A program made the translations under genes and the position numbers. A stretch of DNA of 23,092 bases from a virus. The stretch covers positions 1 through 23,092 of the IMG/VR virus record IMGVR_UViG_3300043499_000160; one strand, 5' to 3'. This document shows, in pieces, positions 6,056-14,402 of this stretch (within the stretch, counting starts at the first letter, position 1; each line of letters begins with the position of its first letter). Below the pieces are notes generated by a model, which searched no databases, was not told the origin of the DNA, and saw nothing but the letters and a program-made list of their open reading frames with translations.

Positions 6056-8122
6056 ATGCTGCACCTAGATTACGAAACAGCCTGTGACCTTGATCTACGA
6101 AAGGTCGGGCTGGACAGGTACAGCGCTGACCCTAGCTGCCGTGTTCATATGGCGGCCTACCGGATAGGTGACGGTCCCCTCGAACACTGGGAAGCGCATC
6201 TTGCTCCTTTTCCGAAACGGCTGAAAGAGGCGTTGTTAGATCCGGAGATCCCGAAGTGGGCGTTTAACGCGCAGTTTGAGCGGGTGATCACTCGTCGCGT
6301 CTTACGGATCGCGACCCCGCATCGCAACTGGCGTTGCACGATGTGCCTTGCCTACATGCAGTCCTTCACCGGGGGGCTTGCCGACATCGGAAAGCAAGTT
6401 GGGTTACCCCCGGACGCCCAGAAGCTGAAGACCGGTTCGGACCTGATCCGGATCTTCTGCATGCCGCAGAGGTTGAGCACCAATTTCACCAGTGAGTGGC
6501 GGAATTGGGTCACCGATCCGCATCTCTGGGAGGAGTTTTGCGAGTACAACAAGCAGGACGTATTGACCGAGGAAGCTATTAAGCGGCGATTGATCCAGTA
6601 CCCGGTTCCCCAGGACGAATGGGATTTCTACGAGCTAGACCAGATCATCAATGATCGTGGCATCCCGTTGGATTGGCTGTTTGTGGACAATGTCATCCGG
6701 CTGTCGGACTACCGGAAGCGGGAACTGCTTGACGAGATGTCGGCGATCACGGGTCTTGGTAACCCAAGTTCCGTTTCACAGTTACTTCCTTGGGTCCGAC
6801 ACCACGGCTACCCTTACCCCAACCTCCAGAAAGAGTTTATCGAGAAGGCGCTTACCCAGCATGGCCATGAGGGCGGAATGCTGACTGATGAGTGCGCTGA
6901 AGTCCTTGGGATGAGGCTGCTGGTCAGTAAGACGAGCATCAGCAAAGCGGATACGGCCCGGAAGATGGCGGGACCGGGTGGTCGGGTACGATTCATGTAC
7001 CAGTTTGCCGGTGCGTCCAGAACTGGCCGATTCGCTGGTCGTCACGTGCAGCCGCAGAACATGATTCGCACCCCGAAGATGTTCGATCCGGAGGACAACT
7101 ACGACAAACTCCAGATGGCGACGGACCTGATCCGCCAGGGCGACTATTCCGAGTTCGAGTTGTTCGTGAACGAGCCGATGCTGGCCTTCACCGGGGCGAT
7201 GCGCTCGATGTTCCGCGCACCCGAGGGTTACCAGTTGCTTGTTTGTGACTATTCATCGGTGGAGTCGGCCGGTCTGGGTTGGGTGTCACAGTGCCCTCGC
7301 CTCCTCAACGTCTTCCGTGATGGGCGTGACCCGTACAAGGATTTCGGCACCCTCTTCTTCGAAAAACCGTATGACCAGATCACGCGAGCGGAACGCAACA
7401 TCTGCAAACCACCCACGCTGGGGTGTGGCTACAGGCTGTCGGCCGGCACGGTGACAGAGGGCACCAAGACCGGGTTACTCCGGTACGCCGAGGGTATGGG
7501 GATTGAGATGAGCGAGGAGCAGGCCGAACGGGCTGTCTCGGTCTTCCGCTCCGGTTATCCCGAGATCCCGCAGTTCTGGTACGGCTGCGAGGACGCCATA
7601 AGGCAGGTTATGCAGACGCAGCGTCCATTCAACCTTGGCTACGTCCAGTTCGATTACCGTAAACCCTACCTGATGATCCGCCTGCCGAGTGGGCGGCACA
7701 TCTACTACTACAAGCCGCAACTGCGGATGAAGGAGATCAAGTTCAAACGGAAGCGTGGTTCCGTGGGTTGGACGGGCGCGGTTGACGAATGGGAAGTGAT
7801 CTGGCGGCGCGTCTTCAGCTACATGGGCCGCAAGCAGGGGACTACGAAGTGGGAGTTGGTCGATGCCCACGGTGGGGTGACGACGGAGAACATCGTTCAG
7901 GCACTAACCAGGGACATCTTGAAGGTGGGTTTGCGGCGATTGCATGAAGCCGGTTACAAGGTTGTCGGTCACTCGCATGACGAAGCAATCGCCATCGCGC
8001 CGATTGGTGACAATTACCATACCTTGGAACGTATGCGGGAATTGATGAGTGCTCCGATTTCGTGGGCACCGGGCTTTCCGCTCAATGCGACTGCGTGGCG
8101 TGGCGCATTTTATCGCAAATGA
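6056..8122 (+). CDS. Family A DNA polymerase with 3'-5' exonuclease domain
   Basis: This 688-aa protein is a T7/PolI-type replicative polymerase without a 5' nuclease domain. The proofreading exonuclease shows Exo I D5/E7 (LDYET), Exo II around N71-F74 (NAQFE), and Exo III around Y164-D168 (YNKQDVL). The polymerase shows the GRFAGR..QPQN region (about 324-335), motif A with catalytic D398 (VCDYSSVES), motif B with R447, K451 and Y459 (RNICKPPTLGCGY), and motif C with H641-D642-E643 (GHSHDEAI). All key catalytic residues are present, so the enzyme should be active. Length is normal for phage family A polymerases. The start ATG has GGTGG upstream and follows two hairpins. It is the core enzyme of the rightward replication block. 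Confidence 0.96.
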   Translation: MLHLDYETACDLDLRKVGLDRYSADPSCRVHMAAYRIGDGPLEHWEAHLAPFPKRLKEALLDPEIPKWAFNAQFERVITRRVLRIATPHRNWRCTMCLAYMQSFTGGLADIGKQVGLPPDAQKLKTGSDLIRIFCMPQRLSTNFTSEWRNWVTDPHLWEEFCEYNKQDVLTEEAIKRRLIQYPVPQDEWDFYELDQIINDRGIPLDWLFVDNVIRLSDYRKRELLDEMSAITGLGNPSSVSQLLPWVRHHGYPYPNLQKEFIEKALTQHGHEGGMLTDECAEVLGMRLLVSKTSISKADTARKMAGPGGRVRFMYQFAGASRTGRFAGRHVQPQNMIRTPKMFDPEDNYDKLQMATDLIRQGDYSEFELFVNEPMLAFTGAMRSMFRAPEGYQLLVCDYSSVESAGLGWVSQCPRLLNVFRDGRDPYKDFGTLFFEKPYDQITRAERNICKPPTLGCGYRLSAGTVTEGTKTGLLRYAEGMGIEMSEEQAERAVSVFRSGYPEIPQFWYGCEDAIRQVMQTQRPFNLGYVQFDYRKPYLMIRLPSGRHIYYYKPQLRMKEIKFKRKRGSVGWTGAVDEWEVIWRRVFSYMGRKQGTTKWELVDAHGGVTTENIVQALTRDILKVGLRRLHEAGYKVVGHSHDEAIAIAPIGDNYHTLERMRELMSAPISWAPGFPLNATAWRGAFYRK

Positions 8123-8133
8123 CGAGGGAAACC

Positions 8134-8325
8134 ATGATTACAGGTGACGCTGGGAGACGGTTGGAAGCTGCGCTGATCTACGGTTTCAGCGAGATGCCTG
8201 ACATCGCGACACTGTCGTTGCGGCAATTACAGATTATCGAGGACATCGCTCGCGCATTGGGGGAGCGCGACAAGATCATCGCTAAACTCGAAGCGGAGTT
8301 GCGCAATGCGGCAACCACGGATTAG
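8134..8325 (+). CDS. Small hypothetical protein, 63 aa
   Basis: The ATG at 8134 has GAGGGA five bases upstream; another in-frame ATG at 8119 overlaps the polymerase stop as ATGA, so the start could be five codons earlier. The protein is mostly helical, with a heptad-like charged C-terminal half (IIEDIARALGERDKIIAKLE) that may form a short coiled coil. No family is recognised. It overlaps the next gene by 20 bases. Confidence 0.65.
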   Translation: MITGDAGRRLEAALIYGFSEMPDIATLSLRQLQIIEDIARALGERDKIIAKLEAELRNAATTD

Positions 8326-8578
8326 TGGGTTCACGCTGTTCGAGCACCCCGGCAAGGGGTGGCAGATGTCTGTGCGGCGTAAAGATGAAACCGGATGGGA
8401 CGTGAAGATCATCCCCGCGGAACAGGCCGCGATGGTGCTCTCGATGCTGGAAGCTAGCGGTCACCCGGACGGCCCCTGGAAGGTGTCGCAGGGCAATCTC
8501 CAAGAGGAGATCTGGTACTTGACCGTGGCGGTTCGCCAGTTGACCGGAGCACTGAATAATATGGAGGAGGTAAAATGA
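8306..8578 (+). CDS. Hypothetical phage protein, 90 aa
   Basis: The ATG has GGAG seven bases upstream, inside the end of the preceding gene. The N-terminal half looks like a small beta-rich fold (FTLFEHPGKGWQMSVRRKD, then GWDVKIIP), followed by a helix (AEQAAMVLSMLEA) and a second C-terminal helix. It has no known motif. Its stop overlaps the next start as ATGA, so it is part of the same operon. Confidence 0.7.
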   Translation: MRQPRISGFTLFEHPGKGWQMSVRRKDETGWDVKIIPAEQAAMVLSMLEASGHPDGPWKVSQGNLQEEIWYLTVAVRQLTGALNNMEEVK

Positions 8579-9369
8579 CGCCCATCGCTCATTACCTCGC
8601 TAAACAGGTTTCATTGCCTAGACGTGAACGTACTATAGTTGACCCTGCACTATTGGATTTGGTCGAAGATATTCATTGTTTTGAGGTAACGGAGATACAA
8701 GAACTTGTGATGGATTTAGTAGAAGACGCTGAAACTACTAGTAGGATCGATACTAAACGTTTGTTTCTTCCCGCGCCAAGGACTTGGTTGGAGTGGGAAG
8801 CAAATCTCGGAGTCGATTCAGAATATCCGGAGTTAAGTAACCTGAAGAGGATGGCGGTTCTTTTAACCGAAGATGGTGAAAATATTTACTGTAAGTCAGT
8901 GTTTTATAGATCTCCGACTCAGATTAATTACGCCGAAGACCCCCGGATGAACTTTCGCAAGGATGAATTTGTTACCGCTGATCACATTTCCAAGGCGTTG
9001 ATTTATGCTGAACTCGCTTGTATCAACCATCCGAAGATAATCGGTAGGCGGCAACACATGCCGCACCGTGGGCTGGAGAAAAGACTTAATCAAACATTTG
9101 GTGTGGGCAAGTTCCCTCTCCACGCGTGGACGGAGATCAAGCTAGAGGTAACTCCAACGCTCGACGCCCGTCGCGATCTGTCGATCGAGGCACACTATAC
9201 CGGGAAACGCGCTCTGCACTTCTGCCGCGCCCACCTACGCTTGTGGAACGGAAAGTTGATTTTCGTATCGGCTCACTGGCGAGGTGATGGAGCGGTTGGG
9301 ATTAAGCGGTCAAGGTATAAAGTAGTTCAAGGGAAAGGTGCAAGCTTGAACAATATGGTAGGTGTGTGA
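8575..9369 (+). CDS. Conserved phage protein of unknown function, 264 aa
   Basis: The protein begins at an ATGA overlap with GGAGG upstream. The N-terminal 130 residues are acidic and unrecognised. The C-terminal 70 residues contain KRALHFCRAHLRLW, then SAHWRGD and GIKRSRYKV; this resembles a C-terminal signature I recall from phage hypothetical proteins (pattern (H/R)xxRGHxxxY...G..W.PAHxRG), which has no established function. The conserved His, Cys and Arg might form a binding or catalytic site, but that is only a suggestion. Base composition is uneven: about 8640-8950 is AT-rich compared with flanking genes while about 9060-9300 is GC-rich. It lies between the polymerase and methyltransferase, in a stretch of accessory genes. 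Confidence 0.75.
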   Translation: MTPIAHYLAKQVSLPRRERTIVDPALLDLVEDIHCFEVTEIQELVMDLVEDAETTSRIDTKRLFLPAPRTWLEWEANLGVDSEYPELSNLKRMAVLLTEDGENIYCKSVFYRSPTQINYAEDPRMNFRKDEFVTADHISKALIYAELACINHPKIIGRRQHMPHRGLEKRLNQTFGVGKFPLHAWTEIKLEVTPTLDARRDLSIEAHYTGKRALHFCRAHLRLWNGKLIFVSAHWRGDGAVGIKRSRYKVVQGKGASLNNMVGV

Positions 9370-9563
9370 TGAAGGAGAATCGTAGTCGGATTGAGCGAAA
9401 AGTCATCAGAGAGTTGCAGATCTTATTTGATAAATATTTTGATACTGATAGGGAAGTAGCAGGGGAAATCATGTGGGAGTTAATTCTTGAATACACGCAA
9501 AAATATGGGTGGATAATCGATGAATCGAATCAAATTGTTAAAGGTAAAATGAGTGCTTTTTAA
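9369..9563 (+). CDS. Small hypothetical protein, 64 aa
   Basis: The ATG overlaps the upstream stop as TGATG and has GGTAGG about seven bases upstream; a GTG codon directly before it could add one residue. The protein is a charged helical sequence (KVIRELQILFDKYF, then EIMWELILEYTQKY) ending in a basic tail. It is AT-rich compared with the genes that follow. No family is recognised. It overlaps the methyltransferase start by 11 bases. Confidence 0.65.
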   Translation: MKENRSRIERKVIRELQILFDKYFDTDREVAGEIMWELILEYTQKYGWIIDESNQIVKGKMSAF

Positions 9564-10140
9564 CGGGCTGCCGTTGGGCGTCTACGGGGCGATCCTCGCA
9601 GATCCCCCGTGGTCGTTCCGTATCTACAGTGGCAACGATACGACACCGCACCGTACCGCCGCCGAGCCGTACCCGGTGATGTCTATCGAGGACATCGCGG
9701 TTTTGCCCGTGGCCGATCTGGCGAGGCGCGATTGTGCCCTTTTCCTGTGGGTGGTCGATCCGCTGCTGGATGTGGGTATCGAGGTCGGTAAGGGTTGGGG
9801 GTTCCGATACAAGACCCGTGCCTTTGAATGGGATAAGGGCACGATCGGGATGGGCTATTGGACCCGGAAGGAGGGCGAATCCTGTCTGCTCTTCACCAGG
9901 GGATCGCCACCCCGATTGGACAAGGGCGTTAGGCAGTTCATTCGCGAACCGCGTAGGCAGCACAGCCGCAAGCCGGATGAAGTGTACCGGCGGATCGAAC
10001 GGCTAGTAGCGGGGCCATACGTCGAGTTGTTCGCCACACAGTATTGGGCTGGTTGGGACGGCTGGGGGCGAGATTACCCGCAGTCCGATTTGTCGAGCGC
10101 GCTCCAGGGACTGGCTAGGCGGATAGAGGGATTATGGTGA
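9553..10140 (+). CDS. MT-A70 family adenine N6-methyltransferase
   Basis: This 195-aa protein carries the DPPW catalytic motif at residues 17-20 (ILADPPWSF) and the MT-A70 pattern that follows: YPVMSIEDIAVLPV, ALFLWVVDPLL, GFRYKTRAFEWDKG, and the C-terminal REPRRQHSRKPDEVYRRIE plus YVELFATQ signature. It should transfer a methyl group from S-adenosylmethionine to the N6 of adenine in DNA. The GTG start at 9553 is supported by AAGG eight bases upstream and by the overlap with the previous gene. GC content rises sharply here relative to the preceding gene. In phages such enzymes are usually linked with protection from host restriction or with regulation; the target sequence cannot be read from the protein. 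The gene overlaps the VRR-NUC gene. Confidence 0.92.
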   Translation: MLFNGLPLGVYGAILADPPWSFRIYSGNDTTPHRTAAEPYPVMSIEDIAVLPVADLARRDCALFLWVVDPLLDVGIEVGKGWGFRYKTRAFEWDKGTIGMGYWTRKEGESCLLFTRGSPPRLDKGVRQFIREPRRQHSRKPDEVYRRIERLVAGPYVELFATQYWAGWDGWGRDYPQSDLSSALQGLARRIEGLW

Positions 10141-10415
10141 ACCGCAGTCAGCTTGAGAGTGACATCGAACGCCGGCATCGCCAGGAAGCGGTTATGGCTG
10201 GTTGGTTCGTGGAGAAGATTGAGCGCACCACACGAAACGGGTTTCCCGATCGATTTTACGCGAAGGATGGTCGGGTAGTCTTGTTCGAGTGGAAGCGGCC
10301 CGGTCAGCGTCTCACCCCACAACAGTTACTTCGTCACGATGAACTGCGGGCAGCCGGGGTTGAGGTTCATACGGTGTACTCGATCGATGAAGCTAACCAA
10401 ATCCTTGAGATATGA
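10134..10415 (+). CDS. VRR-NUC domain nuclease
   Basis: The 93-aa protein is a single VRR-NUC (PD-(D/E)XK) domain. The catalytic set is visible as D39 (GFPDRF), E52 and K54 (LFEWKRPG), with a conserved Gln at 63/64 (LTPQQLLRH) and the family ending GVEVHTVYSIDEA. The ATG has GAGGG four bases upstream and overlaps the methyltransferase stop; its own stop overlaps the helicase start as ATGA. Stand-alone VRR-NUC proteins are common in phage replication modules next to an SNF2-type helicase, where they are thought to cut branched or structured DNA. That role is inherited from family knowledge, not shown here. Confidence 0.92.
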   Translation: MVNRSQLESDIERRHRQEAVMAGWFVEKIERTTRNGFPDRFYAKDGRVVLFEWKRPGQRLTPQQLLRHDELRAAGVEVHTVYSIDEANQILEI

Positions 10416-11839
10416 CGTACCTAGAGGACGCTTTCGCCCAAGTGCGTTATACCGAGGGTGACCTACGGCCGGAACAGCGTGAGGCGATCGAGTTCGTCAA
10501 GGTCACGCCATTCAGTGCTCTGTACCTCGATGTCGGCACCGGTAAAACCGTTATCATCCTGTCCCTGATCGATTGGCTGTGGCTGCACGGCTACTACGGT
10601 AAGGTGTTGATCATCGCGCCGATCCGAGTGGCGACTCGCGTCTGGCCGTTCGAGCCAGGGCAGTGGTCGCACCTCGCGTATATGAGCACCACCGTCATCC
10701 GGATCGAGGATGATGACCCCAGGCTGAAGGGTCGCGGTTCTGCCCGGACCGCCGTGAAACACCAGCTACGTGAAGCGCTGTTGGACAGTTCTGACCAGAT
10801 CCACATCATCAATCAGGAAGCGGTCGATTGGCTTGTAGAGGTTTGCGCGAAGCGGAAGTCGTGGCCGTACCGGGTGGTGATATTTGACGAGTCTAGCCGG
10901 CTGCGTGACCACCGGAGCGTGACGTTTAGAGCGCTTCACCGGGTGCTGCCATACATCAAACGGTTTCATCAATTGACGGCTACACCGGCATCACAGACTT
11001 ACATGCACCTGTTCAGTCAAATCTACCTGCTGGACAAGGGTGAACGGTTCGGTAGGCGCATCACCCCGTTTCGGGAACGGTACTTTACGTATAACCACTG
11101 GGCCAGATCATGGAAGATCCGCGAAGGGGCGGCCCAGGAGATCGAGCGGAAGATCGCTGACATCTGTCTGGTGAAGCGCCGGGAGCGTGACTTCCAGATC
11201 AACGTTCGCCGGGTTCACCTAGCACCGCAACAGATGGCCGACTATTACCAGTTCGAGCGGGATCTGGTGCTCGACCTGGGGGACAAGGTTATTGACGGGG
11301 TTAACGGTGCTGTTTTGTGCGCGAAGCTGCTCCAGTACGCCAGCGGTGCCCTCTATGATGAGATGCGAGTCGTTCACGCGATCCACGATGAGAAGATCGA
11401 GGAGTTGAAGTCGATCGTGGACGAGACGATCGACCAGCCTTTGATGGTTGCCTACTGGTTCAAACACACGTTAGCTCGATTGAAAAAGGCTTTTCCGAAT
11501 GCGGTAGTGATGGACCGCGAAGGGAAGATGGAGGCTGAGTGGAATAGGCGAAAACATAAGATGATGCTGGTGCATCCGCAGAGTGTTGGGCATGGGATGA
11601 ACCTGCAATGGGGTGGTCATCATCTGGTTATCTTCGATCTGTTCTACTCATTGGAGCTATTCACGCAGTTGATTGGCCGGCTGGATCGACCAGGGCAGAC
11701 GAATACTGTGATGGTGCACCTGTTATCGGTTGCCCGTAGTCTCGATGAGGTAGTAGCATTCAACTTACAGCGACTTCGCAACGCTGAAGAATCGATGTTT
11801 CAGCGATTGCAGCAAATTCGGGGGAAACTACATGGCTGA
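10412..11839 (+). CDS. SNF2-type superfamily 2 DNA helicase/ATPase
   Basis: The 475-aa protein has the SF2 motifs in order: Walker A LDVGTGKT at 39-46, motif Ia-like IIAPIRV about 68-73, motif II FDESSRL with D159/E160, motif III TATP at 189-192, and motif VI QLIGRLDRPGQ at 419-429 with its arginine fingers. Motif II is DESS, the form often seen in phage SNF2 helicases, rather than DEAH. Length fits the compact phage type, with no extra N-terminal or chromatin-type domains. It is coupled to the VRR-NUC gene by an ATGA overlap and overlaps the RNR gene by eight bases. It probably remodels or unwinds DNA during replication or recombination. Confidence 0.94.
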   Translation: MTYLEDAFAQVRYTEGDLRPEQREAIEFVKVTPFSALYLDVGTGKTVIILSLIDWLWLHGYYGKVLIIAPIRVATRVWPFEPGQWSHLAYMSTTVIRIEDDDPRLKGRGSARTAVKHQLREALLDSSDQIHIINQEAVDWLVEVCAKRKSWPYRVVIFDESSRLRDHRSVTFRALHRVLPYIKRFHQLTATPASQTYMHLFSQIYLLDKGERFGRRITPFRERYFTYNHWARSWKIREGAAQEIERKIADICLVKRRERDFQINVRRVHLAPQQMADYYQFERDLVLDLGDKVIDGVNGAVLCAKLLQYASGALYDEMRVVHAIHDEKIEELKSIVDETIDQPLMVAYWFKHTLARLKKAFPNAVVMDREGKMEAEWNRRKHKMMLVHPQSVGHGMNLQWGGHHLVIFDLFYSLELFTQLIGRLDRPGQTNTVMVHLLSVARSLDEVVAFNLQRLRNAEESMFQRLQQIRGKLHG

Positions 11840-13646
11840 GCACTACGGTCCACGCACTGCATTTGGTCAGCTTCTTCATGCCTCCAAATACCGTGCAAAA
11901 GAGGAAAGGTTTGACGATTACTGTGTGCGCTGGTCGCGGGCTACAACCGACAATGACAAGGACTTCCGGCGGGCGCTGAGATACACGCGTGATCAGTCGT
12001 TGTTACCGGCAGGGCGGCAGCAACATTCAATGGGGCGACCATACCTGACCACGGCTTATAACTGTTTTGTCGGTGGCCTGATCCCCGATTCTTATGAGGG
12101 GATACTGGAGGCGCTGAAACTGGGCGGGATGACGCTTCGTACCGGGGGAGGCGTGGGTTGGAATTTCGACACGCTGCGGCCCGAGGGTGAAGCGATTCGA
12201 GGACTCGGGGAGGGGAGTTTCAGTAGCGGGCCGATCTCCTTTATGCGCGTGTGGGACATCAATTGCGAGACGATCCTGACGGCCGGTCATCGCCGTGGCG
12301 CTATGATGGGTACATTTAGCGTACACCATCCGGACATCCTGAAGTTCATCAGCGCAAAGCGCGGCACCGGCCAACTGAAGAATTTCAATATCAGCGTGAC
12401 GGTGACGGACACCTTCATGGAAGCCCTGGAGAAGGATGGGCTTTACCAACTTAGTTTTGGGGACACCAAATTTGGGGCCGTTCGCGCTGCGGATGTGTGG
12501 GCCAGGATCATGGAGTCGAACTGGGATTGGGCGGAACCCGGTGTGCTGTTTATCGACCGGATCAACGCTAGAAACCCGCTTTACTATTGCGAAACGATCT
12601 ATGCGACCAATCCTTGCGCCGAGCAGCCGTTGCCGCCAAACGGAGCGTGCCTCCTTGGTAGTTTGAATGTCGTCAAGGTGTTGACCCCGTCGCGCATTGG
12701 CAACGTGGTCGAGATGGCCCGCCCCGAAGGTTACGGTGTCGCGACGGATCACCGGATCGTTGACCCGCGTTCTTCGCGGTATGACATCGATTGGGAGTTG
12801 TTGGACGATCTGGTCGATACGGCAGTTCGTTGTTTCGACAACGTACCAGAACGCACCGTCTTCCCCTTGGAAGCCCAGCGGGAGGAAGCCCTGGCGAAGC
12901 GCCGCATGGGCATAGGCGTGACCGGCATGGCGAATGCGATCGAGATCATCGGGCACCGTTACGGATCGCCAGGGTACATCGCGATGCAGGATCAGATCCT
13001 CTGGCGGATCGCGCTTCAGTCTTACCGCACCTCGATTGAGTTGGCGAAGGAGAAGGGGAGCTTTCCCCTGTTCGATGCCGACAAATACCTTGATGGCTGG
13101 TTCGTCAAGAACTCGCTGACCGATGAGATCCGGGACGGTATCAGGCGGCACGGGTTGCGGAATGGGTTGTTGCTGTCGATCGCACCAACCGGGACGATCT
13201 CAATGGCGGCCGACAACCTGTCGTCGGGGATCGAGCCACCATACGCTATAGAGGGTAAGTACACGATCATCATGCCGGATGGAAAGCAAGTTTTCGACAC
13301 CGTAGACCACGCTTACGAGTTCTTCGGGGTCCGGTGCCAGACGGCCAACGAAACGACGGCGGAGCAACACGTAGACGTGTTGTGTGCGGCCCAACGATGG
13401 GTGGACAGTTCGATCTCTAAGACCTGCAACGTTCAGGGGCAGGTAGCTGGTCATGGACCGGGTGTCTCGTTTAACGATTTCAAGGGACTCTACATGCGCG
13501 CTTACGAGGGCGGCGCGAAGGGGTGTACCACCTTCAATACTAACGGTAAGCTTCAGGGGGTCCGGGAGGTTGTTGATACTAAGGTAGACGAGGGGGCCGC
13601 GTGCGTGATGGACGGTACAACCGGTTTGCGCTCGTGTGATTCCTGA
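11832..13646 (+). CDS. nrdJ: Class II (adenosylcobalamin-dependent) ribonucleotide reductase
   Basis: This 604-aa enzyme converts ribonucleotides to deoxynucleotides for phage DNA synthesis using coenzyme B12, and so needs no small radical-generating subunit. Key residues are visible: redox C78 (TAYNCFV), the active-site set N260-C262-E264 in NPCAEQPLPPNGACLLGSLN and its partner C273, the SIAPTGTIS phosphate-binding loop, and two C-terminal cysteines C591 and C602 as a possible re-reduction tail. No nrdB-like gene or nrdD-type glycyl radical motif is present, which supports class II. GGGGAA lies six bases before the ATG, and the gene overlaps the helicase end. The C-terminal pair is spaced CX10C. 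Likely B12 supply comes from the host or environment. Confidence 0.95.
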   Translation: MAEHYGPRTAFGQLLHASKYRAKEERFDDYCVRWSRATTDNDKDFRRALRYTRDQSLLPAGRQQHSMGRPYLTTAYNCFVGGLIPDSYEGILEALKLGGMTLRTGGGVGWNFDTLRPEGEAIRGLGEGSFSSGPISFMRVWDINCETILTAGHRRGAMMGTFSVHHPDILKFISAKRGTGQLKNFNISVTVTDTFMEALEKDGLYQLSFGDTKFGAVRAADVWARIMESNWDWAEPGVLFIDRINARNPLYYCETIYATNPCAEQPLPPNGACLLGSLNVVKVLTPSRIGNVVEMARPEGYGVATDHRIVDPRSSRYDIDWELLDDLVDTAVRCFDNVPERTVFPLEAQREEALAKRRMGIGVTGMANAIEIIGHRYGSPGYIAMQDQILWRIALQSYRTSIELAKEKGSFPLFDADKYLDGWFVKNSLTDEIRDGIRRHGLRNGLLLSIAPTGTISMAADNLSSGIEPPYAIEGKYTIIMPDGKQVFDTVDHAYEFFGVRCQTANETTAEQHVDVLCAAQRWVDSSISKTCNVQGQVAGHGPGVSFNDFKGLYMRAYEGGAKGCTTFNTNGKLQGVREVVDTKVDEGAACVMDGTTGLRSCDS

Positions 13647-13837
13647 TGGATCGCTTCAAGAAGGCGCGGCCAAAGATTGACCGGGAGTGGTGCCTGAGTC
13701 CTCTTAGTCCGACAGTCTGGACGACAATGGAGCGGAGATGGGCTTTGGGTAAACGCTGGCGGAGTATCGGTGACGGGGTGTTCTGGTCGGTGGGTAAATA
13801 CGTGGAGCGGGATGATGACTGCCGCGAAGCCGAATAG
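13646..13837 (+). CDS. Small basic hypothetical protein, 63 aa
   Basis: The start overlaps the RNR stop as TGATG, which suggests translational coupling since no strong ribosome binding site precedes it. The protein is Arg/Lys/Trp-rich (KKARPKIDREWCLSPLSP, then MERRWALGKRWRSIGDG) with no recognised domain. It overlaps the TerS start. It sits exactly at the boundary between nucleotide metabolism and packaging genes. It could be a small nucleic-acid-binding protein, but that rests on composition alone. Confidence 0.55.
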   Translation: MDRFKKARPKIDREWCLSPLSPTVWTTMERRWALGKRWRSIGDGVFWSVGKYVERDDDCREAE

Positions 13838-14402
13838 CGAGAAGGTCAATCTCGATACCGAATCCCGTGCGATCATCTACCAGGGTGCGTCGGTAAACCA
13901 GCTTGCCGAAATCTTCCGCATGAAGACCCCGGATGTCATGAGGCGTCTTGGGGATCTTCCGGCGGTTGGGGTTGGCCGGCAGAACAATCCGATATACGAA
14001 TTGCGTGATGCGGCTCGCCGGCTGATCCCCGTCCCGATCACTCCGGAGATGATCGACGCGTACATGCGGCGGGTCAACGGGCGCGATCTGCCGCCGATCC
14101 TCAATAAGCTGTACTGGGAAGGAAAACTTTCACGGGACCGATACCTTGAGAAATCGAATGAGTTGTGGTTCACGGAAGACGTGAATAGGGTTGCGTCCGA
14201 GTCTTTCCAATCGCTCCGGATGAGTATAATGCTTATCCCCGATGTTCTGCGTGAGGAAGGCGACTTCAACGAACGCCAATTTAAGCTCGTACAGCGGATC
14301 GTTGACGACGCATTAGAGGCAGCCCGTGTTCGACTCGTTACCGATCTCCGAAAACCGGATCAGGCTGGACCCGGACCTGTTGACGAAGACGGGGCGCTAT
14401 AG
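13815..14402 (+). CDS. terS: Terminase small subunit, Nu1/DUF1441-like
   Basis: The 195-aa protein begins at one of two adjacent ATGs (13812 or 13815); 13815 gives seven bases to GGAG. Residues about 20-50 form an HTH (GASVNQLAEIFRMKTPDVMRRL), followed by YELRDAARRLIP, then a helical segment with the LYWEGKLSRDRYLEKSNELW pattern and a C-terminal oligomerisation-type helix pair. This is the arrangement of small terminase subunits that pair with GpA-type large subunits. It should bind the packaging site and guide TerL. It overlaps the TerL start by 77 bases. Assignment leans on both domain order and its place directly before TerL. Confidence 0.8.
   Translation: MTAAKPNSEKVNLDTESRAIIYQGASVNQLAEIFRMKTPDVMRRLGDLPAVGVGRQNNPIYELRDAARRLIPVPITPEMIDAYMRRVNGRDLPPILNKLYWEGKLSRDRYLEKSNELWFTEDVNRVASESFQSLRMSIMLIPDVLREEGDFNERQFKLVQRIVDDALEAARVRLVTDLRKPDQAGPGPVDEDGAL

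Noticed and set aside
7475-7870. Minus-strand frame of 131 codons inside the DNA polymerase gene
   Set aside because: It is opposite catalytic polymerase sequence and has no independent support.
9553-11839. Complete restriction-modification or DISARM-type defence system
   Set aside because: The helicase is a short phage SNF2 type and the nuclease a stand-alone VRR-NUC, both usual in phage replication modules; no specificity subunit, DUF1998 or PLD protein is present.
12027-13151. Long minus-strand reading frame of 374 codons inside the RNR gene
   Set aside because: It lies wholly opposite a gene with intact RNR motifs, has no recognisable domain, and its composition is that of an antisense shadow (rich in Arg, His, Val, Asp).
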